In this document: positions 1 through 7,604 of the stretch, piece by piece
How positions within the stretch are numbered: position 1 is the stretch's first letter
How the letters are laid out: the number at the start of each line of letters is the position of its first letter
DNA from: Clostridium sp.
GTDB taxonomy: Bacteria; Bacillota_A; Clostridia; Lachnospirales; Lachnospiraceae
Assembly: GCA_023666975.1 (NCBI GenBank)
Contig: JAMPAW010000052.1
Location: forward strand, 1 to 21,368
Length of the DNA: 21,368 nucleotides
Direction of reading: 5' to 3'
The notes under the pieces: model-generated
What the model saw: only the letters and a program-made list of their open reading frames with translations
What the model was told of the DNA's origin: nothing
Database searches by the model: none
Position numbers and translations under genes: made by a program

Positions 1-782
1 ACAAATAAATTCCAATGAACATCATTCTTAAGTAAATGCTTCATACACAAAAGTACCCCATAAATCCGATTATTTCCTATACCTTTTTGTGTATATTCTT
101 TATACAGCATCGGTGTTTTAGACAATTTCGCATTATATAAACGTCCATAATGGGCACATATGTTTCTAACGTATGAAATACTTTCCAGCCAGCTTTCTAT
201 ATAGGTATATCCCACACCAAACATCTTCGCTATAGCTTTTTTGTCCTTATTTAGCATATTTTTGTAAAACTTTGATAAAGTTCCAAAACTAAATACTTCT
301 ACTAATGCATAAATCGGTAAATTTCCACCTTCATAATTTTCTTTGAAATTTCGTACAAAAGGAGCTTTTGAATTTCTGCTAACCTCCTCCTCAATATCAT
401 CTAAAAATTCCTTATGATAATGTGCATCTACAAAATAATCCGCATCCAAATATCCCAAAACACCATACTGCTCGGCAAAATAATTTGCAATTCTGCACCT
501 GACATTAATTTCAATTTTCTCAATTTGAGGAAATATTATTTGCCTAAAATTCGCATTAAACAAATACAAATCAACAATCTGCTTAAAAGTTGTCTGCCCA
601 TTATAATTTCCATTCTTGGGCTTTAAGTTAAGGCTATATGCCTTAATCAGCCTAAAATACGAAATATCATTCAGTATTTTCTTTGCGTATTCCTCATCAC
701 CGACAATCAATCCAATACTTTTCAAATTTTCTACTTGTTCATCAATTGTCATAGGAGGCTGATGTGCCTTTAATTCTCCCAT
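1..782 (-). CDS. Abi_2/AbiF-family HEPN abortive-infection protein, 3' end cut off by window edge
   Basis: 260 codons are open from an ATG at 782 to the window edge with no stop; Abi_2 proteins are usually about 300-330 residues, so a C-terminal tail is missing. The start has a good ribosome site (AAGGAG, 8 nt before ATG). The N-terminus (residues 10-50, with TIDEQVENLKSIGLI and ISYFRLIKAYS) reads like Abi_2 (Pfam PF07751). Residues 204-217 hold YVRNICAHYGRLYN: the RNICAH core (R206, H211) is an exact Rx4H / RNxxxH HEPN ribonuclease motif. From family knowledge, Abi_2/AbiD/AbiF proteins act in phage abortive infection, probably by RNA cleavage. The gene is visibly more AT-rich than its neighbours, which suggests horizontal transfer. 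Its own promoter and a hairpin leader lie directly upstream. Family assignment is firm; substrate and control are inference. Confidence 0.9.
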   Translation of the reverse strand, partial: MGELKAHQPPMTIDEQVENLKSIGLIVGDEEYAKKILNDISYFRLIKAYSLNLKPKNGNYNGQTTFKQIVDLYLFNANFRQIIFPQIEKIEINVRCRIANYFAEQYGVLGYLDADYFVDAHYHKEFLDDIEEEVSRNSKAPFVRNFKENYEGGNLPIYALVEVFSFGTLSKFYKNMLNKDKKAIAKMFGVGYTYIESWLESISYVRNICAHYGRLYNAKLSKTPMLYKEYTQKGIGNNRIYGVLLCMKHLLKNDVHWNLF

Positions 783-798
783 ACAATATTCTCCTTAA

Positions 799-850
799 AT
801 TAAAAGACCCAACGTGGTCCGCATCGTTGAGAGGCGTGTTGGGTTCTGTT
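799..850 (-). ncRNA. Structured hairpin leader / candidate small RNA of the Abi_2 gene
   Basis: Read on the minus strand, ACCCAAC (844-838) pairs with GTTGGGT (813-807). The stem extends by G846-C806 and A847-U805 around a bulged A845. The 24-nt loop (837-814) can form a small inner CGC/GCG helix (836-834 with 822-820). The 3' arm is followed by UCUUUUAAUUU, like a weak intrinsic terminator, and then by the Abi_2 ribosome site. The promoter at 858-886 would start RNA at about 850, almost exactly at the stem base. The RNA could therefore be a ~50-nt transcript, an attenuator, or both. Its role as an antitoxin or guide-like RNA for the HEPN protein is inference; the fold and the placement are seen. 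Confidence 0.5.
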
Positions 851-857
851 AATAAGC

Positions 858-886
858 ATTATATTCAAAATCATACAAAAAATCAA
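858..886 (-). promoter_or_regulatory. sigma-A promoter of the Abi_2 hairpin leader
   Basis: On the minus strand TTGATT (886-881) and TATAAT (863-858) are separated by exactly 17 nt. The predicted start is an A near 850, a few bases before the leader hairpin. Confidence 0.7.
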
Positions 887-902
887 CATAGAATTCTTTT
901 TT

Positions 903-948
903 ATCGCCGATTTTTTTATCGCCGTTTTTTATCGCCATTTTTATCGCC
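903..948 (-). repeat. GGCGAT + A-tract minisatellite, four units
   Basis: On the minus strand GGCGAT occurs at 948-943, 936-931, 923-918 and 908-903, each followed by a run of A. Unit steps are 12, 13 and 15 bp. In one frame it encodes NGDK / GDKK repeats; the 13-bp step breaks the frame. It sits between the beta-glucosidase stop and the Abi_2 promoter. Confidence 0.8.
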
Positions 949-1035
949 GTTTTTTGATTGCTCCGTTATCTCCATAATCGTACGAATAATTATTCGGCCG
1001 CTATAAATATTTTCTCTACTCATATTTTACTTCGA

Positions 1036-2382
1036 TTATAGATTATCCCCATTGCAGTCAATAACGTCTCTAAACCAGTAGCCGGAATCCTTGACAATCC
1101 TCTGCTGGGTGGCATAGTCCACATACACCAGACCAAACCGCTGATTATATCCCTCCGCCCATTCAAAATTGTCCAACAGCGACCAATGAAGATATCCCAT
1201 CAGAGGAACTCCTTCTTCTCCTGCCCGCATAAACTCTTTCAGATAGCGATGTGTATAGTCAATCCGGTAAGTGTCATGCACCTTTCCGTCCAGACATACC
1301 CAGTCATGCTCGGACATTCCATTTTCCGTAATAAAAATCGGCTTGCCATATCGCTCATACAGGAATTTTGCCGACCAGTACATCACCTCCGGTGACATCA
1401 CCCAGCCAATATGTGTCTCGGCTCTTCCCTGATAACGATTCTCCGGATATCCCTCCGCCACTTTGTCAGCCTGGGAATAATAAATATTGGTTCCGTAATA
1501 GTCTAACGGCTCCGTTACCAGCTTCCACTCCTCCTCCGTAAACTCCGGCACCAAATCCCCAAAATCGTCATATAACTCCTGCGGATAACACCCTAAGAAT
1601 ACCGGGTCTGACCAATAGCTCAGGCTAAACGAAAATGCCTCTCCCGCCGTAGAAAACGTTTTTCTCCTCGCCTCCTCGACTGCCTCCCGGCTGTCGTCCT
1701 TCGGTATATAGGACGGCCCGATAGGCGTAAAGCCGATAAGCGGCTTTTTCTTAGCGTTCTGCCGGATATAATGTGCCGCCTTACCGTGGGACAGCAATAC
1801 GTTATGTCCCATTTTCAGTAAATCTCCGCTCTGCGCATGCGCAAACGGCGCATGGTTTCCGAACCAGTAGCCGCTACCGATTACACACTGCGGCTCGTTT
1901 ATCGTCACCCAGTACTGCACCCTGTCGGAAAGGGCATCAACAACCACCTTGGTATATGCCAGAAACCACTCGGAAGACTCATCATTTAACCACGCACCCT
2001 TTTTGTGCAGCTCATACGGATAATCCCAGTGATATAACGTTGCAATCGGTTCAATTCCGGCAGCCAGCAGCTTGTCCACCAAATCAGAATAAAATTTAAG
2101 TCCCTTTTCATTTACCTTGCCGACGCCTTCCGGAATTATCCTTGTCCAGCTGATAGAGAAACGGTACGCTTTAAGCCCCAGCTCCTTCATCAGCTTCACG
2201 TCCTCGTCCACTCTGTGATAATGGTCACAAGCCACTTTCCCGTCCTCGTTATAACGGGTATTTCCGTGATATCCGGAATAGACATCCCAAATACTTAATC
2301 CTCTGCCGTCCTCATCGTATGCCCCCTCAACCTGATATGCCGCCGAAGCTGCTCCCCAGATAAAATCCTTTGAAAAACCCAT
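1036..2382 (-). CDS. bglA: Glycoside hydrolase family 1 beta-glucosidase
   Basis: The 448 residues span a full-length GH1 TIM barrel. The acid/base motif is TINEP (E163) and the nucleophile motif is ITENG (E353). Near the C-terminus DNFEWAEGYNQRFG (E407, W408) matches enzymes acting on non-phosphorylated sugars; the 6-phospho-beta-glucosidases have a Ser-Lys-Tyr signature here instead. No signal peptide is visible, so the enzyme is probably cytoplasmic and cleaves imported cellobiose-like beta-glucosides. The ATG at 2382 follows a strong ribosome site (AGGAGG). No PTS or ABC transporter gene is adjacent. The gene points away from the DUF885 gene and toward the Abi_2 locus, with only about 250 bp before the latter. 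No terminator is evident downstream. Family and catalytic residues are seen; the natural substrate is inferred. Confidence 0.93.
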   Translation of the reverse strand: MGFSKDFIWGAASAAYQVEGAYDEDGRGLSIWDVYSGYHGNTRYNEDGKVACDHYHRVDEDVKLMKELGLKAYRFSISWTRIIPEGVGKVNEKGLKFYSDLVDKLLAAGIEPIATLYHWDYPYELHKKGAWLNDESSEWFLAYTKVVVDALSDRVQYWVTINEPQCVIGSGYWFGNHAPFAHAQSGDLLKMGHNVLLSHGKAAHYIRQNAKKKPLIGFTPIGPSYIPKDDSREAVEEARRKTFSTAGEAFSFSLSYWSDPVFLGCYPQELYDDFGDLVPEFTEEEWKLVTEPLDYYGTNIYYSQADKVAEGYPENRYQGRAETHIGWVMSPEVMYWSAKFLYERYGKPIFITENGMSEHDWVCLDGKVHDTYRIDYTHRYLKEFMRAGEEGVPLMGYLHWSLLDNFEWAEGYNQRFGLVYVDYATQQRIVKDSGYWFRDVIDCNGDNL

Positions 2383-2440
2383 AATCTGATTCCTCCTATC
2401 AACAAAATCTCCACCCGGCTTATCTCCTAGTGTTTACCAT

Positions 2441-2469
2441 ATCATATAAAATTTGCACGAAAAAGTAAA
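2441..2469 (-). promoter_or_regulatory. Probable sigma-A promoter of the beta-glucosidase gene
   Basis: On the minus strand TTTACT (2469-2464), a 17-nt spacer and TATGAT (2446-2441) lie about 60 bp before the start codon. Confidence 0.5.
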
Positions 2470-2554
2470 TAATTATCTGTGTAAAAATGTGAAAGTAATA
2501 TTCCCTGTACCGCAAACATATATTAAAAGGACAATAACCGGAGTTCCTCCATCT

Positions 2555-4492
2555 ATGCAGCTTCCATTCTTTTTTCATCGTACCGCCTTATCGCCTGACA
2601 GCCCCCAGCCGAAAAAAAATACCTGCCGTGCCGAATATAAAGCTTTCATTCCTTTAGCCTTTTTGCTCATCGGCATTGCATTTGCCTTAAGCAGCCATTT
2701 CCTTTCTCCAGCCGATAGCAGTACAGGCTACCGCACCGGCCTGCTGCAAAAAATAGAGAATGCCCAATCCTTTGAGGATTTTACCGACGCATTGTTCTGT
2801 TATGAGACAACCACGGACTCGGTTACTACAGCCTATACGCTGAAAAATCCTGCGGCCTGTAATATTCCTACTTTGGAGCCACGGTTAACTTCCTTTTCTT
2901 ATGCTGACTACTCCAAATCGTCTGCCACAGAAAAAAACCGGAGTATTCTTGAATTAATGTCCGCTTCTCTGTCCCGCTTCCCCGATACCTCCCTCGACGA
3001 AGCCGACCGGATTACCTGTTCCCTATTGCAAAATAATCTGTCTCTTAGCAAGGCAATTGCCGATTATCCCTATTACGAGGATTTGCTCGGAAGCTCGAAC
3101 GGCGTACAGGCAAACCTCCCCATCACGCTAGGCGAGTACCCGCTGCGGACGGAGACGGACATTAAGACCTATCTCTGTCTGCTTAAACAGGTTCCCGATT
3201 ATTTTCAGGATACCATTTCCTACGAGGAAAGGCGAAATGAACTGGGACTCACCACGCCGGATTTTCTGCTTTTGGCAGCAAAAGACAAAATGGAAACTAT
3301 GCTTAAAGGCTTTGAAAATGGTGATAACAGTTTTATCGATACCTTTAACGAGCGCATTGCCGGCATTGCCAATATGTCCTACAAAAAAAAGAAGCAGTAC
3401 TGCGAAAAAAATGCGGACTATGTAGCAAAGTACATTGTCCCCTCTTATCAAAAGCTGTATGAATATATAGAAAACCGCTCCTCAGCTGCCTCTGCGGCAG
3501 CCTCCGACAGGACAGCCGCAGCCTCCGTTTTGGACCCCTCAGTTTCCTACGGTGTCTGCTCCCTGCCGGACGGCGCCTCCTACTATGCCCTTCTGGTGCA
3601 AAGCTCCACGGGTTCTTCGCGGACGGTTCCGGAGCTGATATCCATGACCGAGCAGTCCCTCGCCTCCGCCTTAGGTGACGTATTAAATATTGCCCTGACC
3701 AATCAGAAAACCTATTTCTATTACTGCGAAAATCCTATGCAGTCCTACTATCAAACACCGGAAGCCATATTGGAAGCACTCTCCCTGATGATTCGCGAGG
3801 ACTATCCCGTGCTCTCCGACACGCCGTCCTACCGCGTCAAAACGGTGTCTGACAGTCTGGCCTCCACCTTAAGTCCGGCATTTTACATGATTCCCGCTAT
3901 CGACGATTACCAAAATAATACGATCTATATCAATCCCCTTTATACCAATGAAGAAAATGGCAATCTGTTTACCACACTTGCCCATGAAGGTTTTCCCGGA
4001 CATCTGTATCAGACCGTCTATTTCAATGACACAAAACCCTCCCGCATCCGCCAGGTCCTCAACTACCCCGGCTACGTGGAGGGCTGGGCCACCTACGTGG
4101 AAATAAATTCTTTTGAATTTTTGGATTATCCCCTTGAAGGCGATGCTTTATGCCGCCTCTATCAAGCGGAAACGATAATTAACCTCGCTCTCTCCTCCCG
4201 TATCGACTTAGGCGTCAACTATGAAGGCTGGACTCTGCAAGATGTACGGAAATTTTTTGAGGATAATGGTTTTAACAGCTACTATGCAGAAAATCTCTAT
4301 TCCTACGTCGTCGAAGCACCGGCCAACTATCTGAGCTACTTTATCGGCTATCTGGAAATTATGGATTTAAAACAGCTTTATAAAAATCAGGAAATGGAAA
4401 ACTACACGGAAAAGGGCTTCCATCAGCGGCTGCTCGACATCGGTCCGTCCGACTTTGCCACCCTGCGCAAATTTATGCTGGTACAACGTTGA
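2555..4492 (+). CDS. DUF885-family membrane-anchored metallopeptidase-like protein
   Basis: The protein has 645 residues from the ATG at 2555. The frame stays open upstream to a TTG at 2453, but that codon lacks a ribosome site and lies inside the beta-glucosidase promoter. The ATG has only a weak GGAG upstream, so the start is uncertain. An N-terminal hydrophobic segment (FIPLAFLLIGIAFALSSHFL, roughly residues 30-50) without a lipobox cysteine looks like a signal anchor, placing the rest outside the cell. The zinc-binding motif is HEGFPGH (first His about residue 477), followed by EGWATYVE, whose Glu is the likely third ligand. This is typical of DUF885 (PF05960). An Ala/Ser-rich stretch near residues 310-330 may be a linker. 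A peptidase role is inferred from family; substrate unknown. Confidence 0.85.
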   Translation: MQLPFFFHRTALSPDSPQPKKNTCRAEYKAFIPLAFLLIGIAFALSSHFLSPADSSTGYRTGLLQKIENAQSFEDFTDALFCYETTTDSVTTAYTLKNPAACNIPTLEPRLTSFSYADYSKSSATEKNRSILELMSASLSRFPDTSLDEADRITCSLLQNNLSLSKAIADYPYYEDLLGSSNGVQANLPITLGEYPLRTETDIKTYLCLLKQVPDYFQDTISYEERRNELGLTTPDFLLLAAKDKMETMLKGFENGDNSFIDTFNERIAGIANMSYKKKKQYCEKNADYVAKYIVPSYQKLYEYIENRSSAASAAASDRTAAASVLDPSVSYGVCSLPDGASYYALLVQSSTGSSRTVPELISMTEQSLASALGDVLNIALTNQKTYFYYCENPMQSYYQTPEAILEALSLMIREDYPVLSDTPSYRVKTVSDSLASTLSPAFYMIPAIDDYQNNTIYINPLYTNEENGNLFTTLAHEGFPGHLYQTVYFNDTKPSRIRQVLNYPGYVEGWATYVEINSFEFLDYPLEGDALCRLYQAETIINLALSSRIDLGVNYEGWTLQDVRKFFEDNGFNSYYAENLYSYVVEAPANYLSYFIGYLEIMDLKQLYKNQEMENYTEKGFHQRLLDIGPSDFATLRKFMLVQR

Positions 4493-4524
4493 AAATTTTC
4501 ACTGAATGTGTGATAATATGAAGA

Positions 4525-4624
4525 GTCAATAACCCCGCTGCAAGCAGCGGGGTATTGACCCTCGCGGCATTCGCCAAATGCTCGTGCAAGCACGGCACTT
4601 GGCTCATTGCTCGCGGGAATAAAG
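4525..4624. repeat. Hairpin-rich intergenic repetitive element
   Basis: A near-perfect palindrome runs from GTCAATA to TATTGAC (4525-4559). Its CCCCGCTGC / GCAGCGGGG core has an AA loop and there is one bulged A. A second, imperfect fold follows (4561-4616), with CTCGCGG against CGCGGG and CGTGC-AA-GCACG at its tip, ending in GCGGGAATAAAG. I recall very similar double hairpins ending in GCGGGAATAAAG in many Lachnospiraceae intergenic regions, so this is probably a dispersed repeat. It may also slow or end transcription after the DUF885 gene, though it has no T-run. Confidence 0.65.
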
Positions 4625-4653
4625 TTATCCTAATGCGTAAATATTAATATCAT
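4625..4653 (+). promoter_or_regulatory. Possible promoter of the bile-salt hydrolase gene
   Basis: TTATCC (4625-4630), a 17-nt spacer and TATCAT (4648-4653) precede the gene. The -35 is weak. Confidence 0.3.
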
Positions 4654-4676
4654 ACAAATTTTAAGGGGTGAAAAAT

Positions 4677-5651
4677 ATGTGTACAGCTGTAACTTACAAA
4701 ACAAAAGACCACTATTTTGGGCGCAGCCTCGACTATGAATACTCATATAACGAAACGGTGACGATAACGCCTAGAAATTTTCCCTTCCATTTTCGCAGGG
4801 CAGGAGATTTGACGCAGCACCACGCCATGATTGGCATGGCATTTATTGTAAATGATTATCCTCTTTACTATGAGGCAACCAACGAGAAAGGCTTAAGCAT
4901 GGCCGGTCTTAATTTTCCGGGAAACGCAGATTACAAACCGGAAGTAAAGGACGCCGACAATATTTCTCCTTTTGAGTTTATCCCATGGATTTTGGGACAA
5001 TGTGCCGACATTACACAAGCCAGAGAGCGGTTAGCGCAGATTAATCTGGTCAAAATCAATTTCAGCGATGAACTTCCTCTCTCCGACCTCCACTGGATCA
5101 TTTCTGACAGCGAAGAGTCGATTACCGTAGAATGCACAAAAGACGGACTGAAGGTTTATGATAATCCGGTAGGCGTATTGACCAATAACCCCTGCTTCGA
5201 TATGCAGATGTTTAACCTGAGCAATTATCTTGGCCTGTCAGCCGAAGCTCCGACCAACCAATTTAGTGAAAAGCTTCATCTGACACCCTACAGCCGGGGA
5301 ATGGGCGCCATGGGACTGCCGGGAGATTTATCTTCCGCCTCCCGTTTTGTCAAGGCGGCATTTACCAAACTGAATTCCGTTTCCGGTGACTCTGAATCGG
5401 AGAGTATCAGTCAGTTTTTTCATATTTTAGGCTCCGTCGCACAACAACGGGGCTGTGTCCATATGGGTAACGGACAATATGAAATCACCATTTACAGTTC
5501 CTGCTGTAATACCGACAAGGGAATCTACTATTACACGACTTACGAGAACAGCCAGATTACAGGTGTGGATATGTATAAAGAAGATTTAGAGGGCAGTAAT
5601 CTTGTCGCATATCCGCTGATCACCGGCCAGCAGATACAGATGCAGAATTGA
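4677..5651 (+). CDS. bsh: Choloylglycine (bile-salt) hydrolase, Ntn-hydrolase family
   Basis: The 324 residues match the conjugated bile acid hydrolase/penicillin V acylase family (PF02275), which cleaves glycine or taurine from bile salts. The start must be the ATG at 4677, not the in-frame GTG at 4668: AAGGGG sits about 8 nt before the ATG, and only this start puts Cys2 at the N-terminus after Met removal, where it is the catalytic nucleophile. Other residues fit the Clostridium perfringens enzyme: R16, D19, N80, N171 and R223, with GLNFP and LTNNP motifs in place. The YYYTTYENSQI strand near the C-terminus is also typical. No signal peptide is seen, so it is cytoplasmic. It is a lone gene between a repeat element and a shared terminator. 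Bile-salt rather than penicillin V preference is inferred from overall resemblance. Confidence 0.92.
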   Translation: MCTAVTYKTKDHYFGRSLDYEYSYNETVTITPRNFPFHFRRAGDLTQHHAMIGMAFIVNDYPLYYEATNEKGLSMAGLNFPGNADYKPEVKDADNISPFEFIPWILGQCADITQARERLAQINLVKINFSDELPLSDLHWIISDSEESITVECTKDGLKVYDNPVGVLTNNPCFDMQMFNLSNYLGLSAEAPTNQFSEKLHLTPYSRGMGAMGLPGDLSSASRFVKAAFTKLNSVSGDSESESISQFFHILGSVAQQRGCVHMGNGQYEITIYSSCCNTDKGIYYYTTYENSQITGVDMYKEDLEGSNLVAYPLITGQQIQMQN

Positions 5652-5700
5652 GAAGCGGCACAAATGATAACGGACAATTTTTTTCAATCATCATACACAA

Positions 5701-5729
5701 AAAGACCACTGCAAACGCAGCGGTCTTTT
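5701..5729. terminator. Bidirectional intrinsic terminator between bsh and pckA
   Basis: AAAGACC-A-CTGC pairs with GCAG-C-GGTCTTT around a short A-rich loop. A T-run follows on each strand (TTTTG on plus, TTTTTG on minus), serving the convergent bsh and pckA genes. Confidence 0.85.
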
Positions 5730-5758
5730 GTCATTCACATTCTTTATCTGTCCTAAGA

Positions 5759-7495
5759 CTATAAAGCATTTACCAATTTCTTAAGTGCCTCAAGTGCCTC
5801 ATCTGGAAGCTTGTCATAGCCCTCCTTCTTCGTAGCGAAGCCTTCAACAGCGTCCACACGATTCTGCATAGCGCTCTTCAATGCTGCCTTGTACTCAGGG
5901 TCTTCTAAGTTCGGCTTGAAGTCTGCTGTCTTTCCTTCCCAGTCATACATAATCTCGATATCGTCAAAATTACCCCACTTCTCAAACTTAGCCTTGCCCT
6001 CAACAATAGACTCCAGAATACCTAATGTATCTGCCGGCTGGCACTTTGTTCCCATGAAATCACCAGTATTAACGATATAGCAGTCTACGTTCTTCTCCTC
6101 TACTAACTTCTTGAACTTCTCATAGTCATTCACCAGCGGATAAGTTCTAAACGGATTAGCATAAGGAACGATACGAAGTGCATTCATATCTGTACCGGCT
6201 GCCACACGCTCTGCAGTAGAAGTCTTTGTTGCAAGGGTAGCACCCATAACGGAAGCTAAAGCAGCACCCTTTAATTTCACTACCGGCGGAATGCTTGGGT
6301 CCTTCATGATCCAGAAGATCGCATTAACCGGAGCGTCAATCTTATCTACACGGTTTGGCGACCATAATTTGGATTTGATTGCACGACCGTTACCGTTACG
6401 GATATCTTCTGTCACCAGCTGAATCTTGCCGTCCTCGTCCATTGTTGCCGAGCAGTTCTGAACCGTCAACAGATACTGGTTGTCCGGACAGCCTGTAGGA
6501 TAATCCGCTGTCTTATCAAAATAAGTCGGCTCTAATGCGATAGAAGCGCAGGTATCTGTATTGATGATAAATGCATCATCATGTAATACCTTGATACCGC
6601 CAAATGCGTCATACTTGCCGGAATGCTTAGCATGGGTAAGCGTAGACTTACCAGAGCCTGACAGACCATATACGGAAGCAACGAATTTCTTACCGCCGTC
6701 CAGAGAGTACTCCTTCTGTCCACCATGGCAGGAAGCATAACCATTACGGTTTGCAAGTGCCCAAGCCATTGTCAATGTACCCTTCTTGTGCTCACCAAAA
6801 TATTTCATACCCAAAATCGCTGCGCAGTTCTGGTTGGTATCAAAATAGCATAATGTCAACGGATCACTTAAGCAGCTGTAGTCAACGTCCGGACTCTCGG
6901 TCGGTGTCCACTGCGGGTCAGAGAAAATATAGATATCTGCCTCTTTGCCGTCGCCGATTATTTTGGAGTTTTTGTACATCTTTACATAATCATCTGACAT
7001 ATACTGGAAATTCAGCATCCAGTTGTACAGTAAATTCTCTTCGCCTTCCGGAATCAGCAAATGAGCCTTTACCATAAATTCCGGGTCAAGACCGACAAAA
7101 CAGGTTGCATGATAAAGTGTCTCCCAGCGTGTCTTATAGATTGCGTCCATAACGACCTTATCCAGCTTACCTGCGTCTACACCTGGCTCTCCCTTAATCC
7201 GGCGGGCTGCTGCATAACGTCCGGTCACCGCACCGTCATTGAATAAAAGAACCTTCGCATCTGCATCTAAACCAAATTCCTCTCCACGATATACCGGCAT
7301 ATCCGTTACGATTGTTCCCGGTGAATTTTTAGCAAGATTGTAGGCCTCCTTTAACGTATTGACCTTAACTACGTTGTTGCCGTAAAATGCTGCTTCAATA
7401 ATCGCACGAGTATTGGTAACCGCTTCGCCTGTTTTCGGAAATCCTACTTTTCCGGCACCAATCTCATCAAGTTTGTAATTTGCCTTTGTTGCCAT
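5759..7495 (-). CDS. pckA: Phosphoenolpyruvate carboxykinase (ATP-type), divergent form
   Basis: The 578 residues are longer than the ~540 of the Escherichia coli enzyme. The nucleotide loop GLSGSGKST (277-285, K283) is clear. Before it, GEHKKGTLTMAWAL and YASCHGG align with the KKG and Mn-ligand His segments of ATP-PEPCK. The usual GDDE motif is replaced by LHDDAF, and the canonical cysteine-rich GGCYAK segment is not evident, so it belongs to a divergent branch. In anaerobic gut bacteria this enzyme can run from PEP and CO2 to oxaloacetate with ATP gain, feeding succinate/propionate and anaplerosis; the direction here is inferred. The start ATG has GGAGGATGTT upstream. It lies just after abrB on the same strand but has its own strong promoter. 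Confidence 0.88.
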   Translation of the reverse strand: MATKANYKLDEIGAGKVGFPKTGEAVTNTRAIIEAAFYGNNVVKVNTLKEAYNLAKNSPGTIVTDMPVYRGEEFGLDADAKVLLFNDGAVTGRYAAARRIKGEPGVDAGKLDKVVMDAIYKTRWETLYHATCFVGLDPEFMVKAHLLIPEGEENLLYNWMLNFQYMSDDYVKMYKNSKIIGDGKEADIYIFSDPQWTPTESPDVDYSCLSDPLTLCYFDTNQNCAAILGMKYFGEHKKGTLTMAWALANRNGYASCHGGQKEYSLDGGKKFVASVYGLSGSGKSTLTHAKHSGKYDAFGGIKVLHDDAFIINTDTCASIALEPTYFDKTADYPTGCPDNQYLLTVQNCSATMDEDGKIQLVTEDIRNGNGRAIKSKLWSPNRVDKIDAPVNAIFWIMKDPSIPPVVKLKGAALASVMGATLATKTSTAERVAAGTDMNALRIVPYANPFRTYPLVNDYEKFKKLVEEKNVDCYIVNTGDFMGTKCQPADTLGILESIVEGKAKFEKWGNFDDIEIMYDWEGKTADFKPNLEDPEYKAALKSAMQNRVDAVEGFATKKEGYDKLPDEALEALKKLVNAL

Positions 7496-7564
7496 TGTTT
7501 AACATCCTCCTGTATTTTTTTGTAGCGCTTATGTGCGCCAAGTATCAAAACTAAACCACTGTTA

Positions 7565-7593
7565 AGTATATAATTCCCACGGTTTAATGTCAA
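7565..7593 (-). promoter_or_regulatory. Strong sigma-A promoter of pckA
   Basis: On the minus strand TTGACA (7593-7588), a 17-nt spacer and TATACT (7570-7565) form a near-consensus promoter 12 bp after the abrB stop. A weak 6-bp inverted repeat, TAAACC (7552-7557) and GGTTTA (7581-7586), brackets the -10 and could be an operator. The predicted leader is about 60 nt. Confidence 0.75.
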
Positions 7594-7604
7594 GAGCAGA
7601 AATG

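Larger units (their letters stand above)
849..1023 (-). pseudogene. Frame-shifted short ORF containing GDK repeats
   Basis: From an ATG at 1023 the frame gives 35 residues (MSRENIYSGRIIIRTIM, then an NGDKNGDKK stretch) and stops at 916. If the 13-bp repeat step is corrected by one base, the frame continues through GDKKIGDKKEFYVDFLYDF to a TAA at 849. The ribosome site before the ATG is weak. GDK-type repeats resemble, from memory, the C-terminal linkers of some Clostridial AlbA_2-type putative DNA-binding/ATPase proteins, so this could be the decayed tail of such a gene. It could equally be non-coding. Function unknown. Confidence 0.35.

Noticed and set aside
903..948. GGCGAT repeats considered as a CRISPR array
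   Set aside because: Units are 12-15 bp with no spacers of regular length and no cas genes; it is a minisatellite.
764..1006. Plus-strand reading frame of about 80 codons across the Abi_2 leader
   Set aside because: It lies antisense to the promoter, hairpin and repeats, has no ribosome site, and its tail is just the repeat read backwards.
2453..2554. TTG start extending the DUF885 protein by 34 residues
   Set aside because: No ribosome site, overlap with the beta-glucosidase promoter, and the extra residues do not look like part of a signal sequence.
4493..4676. Riboswitch ahead of the bile-salt hydrolase gene
   Set aside because: The structure is a pair of long simple palindromes, typical of a repeat element, and the likely promoter lies downstream of it.
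7552..7586. TAAACC / GGTTTA inverted repeat around the pckA -10 as a separate operator
   Set aside because: Only 6-bp arms 23 bp apart; too weak to list on its own, so mentioned only with the promoter.
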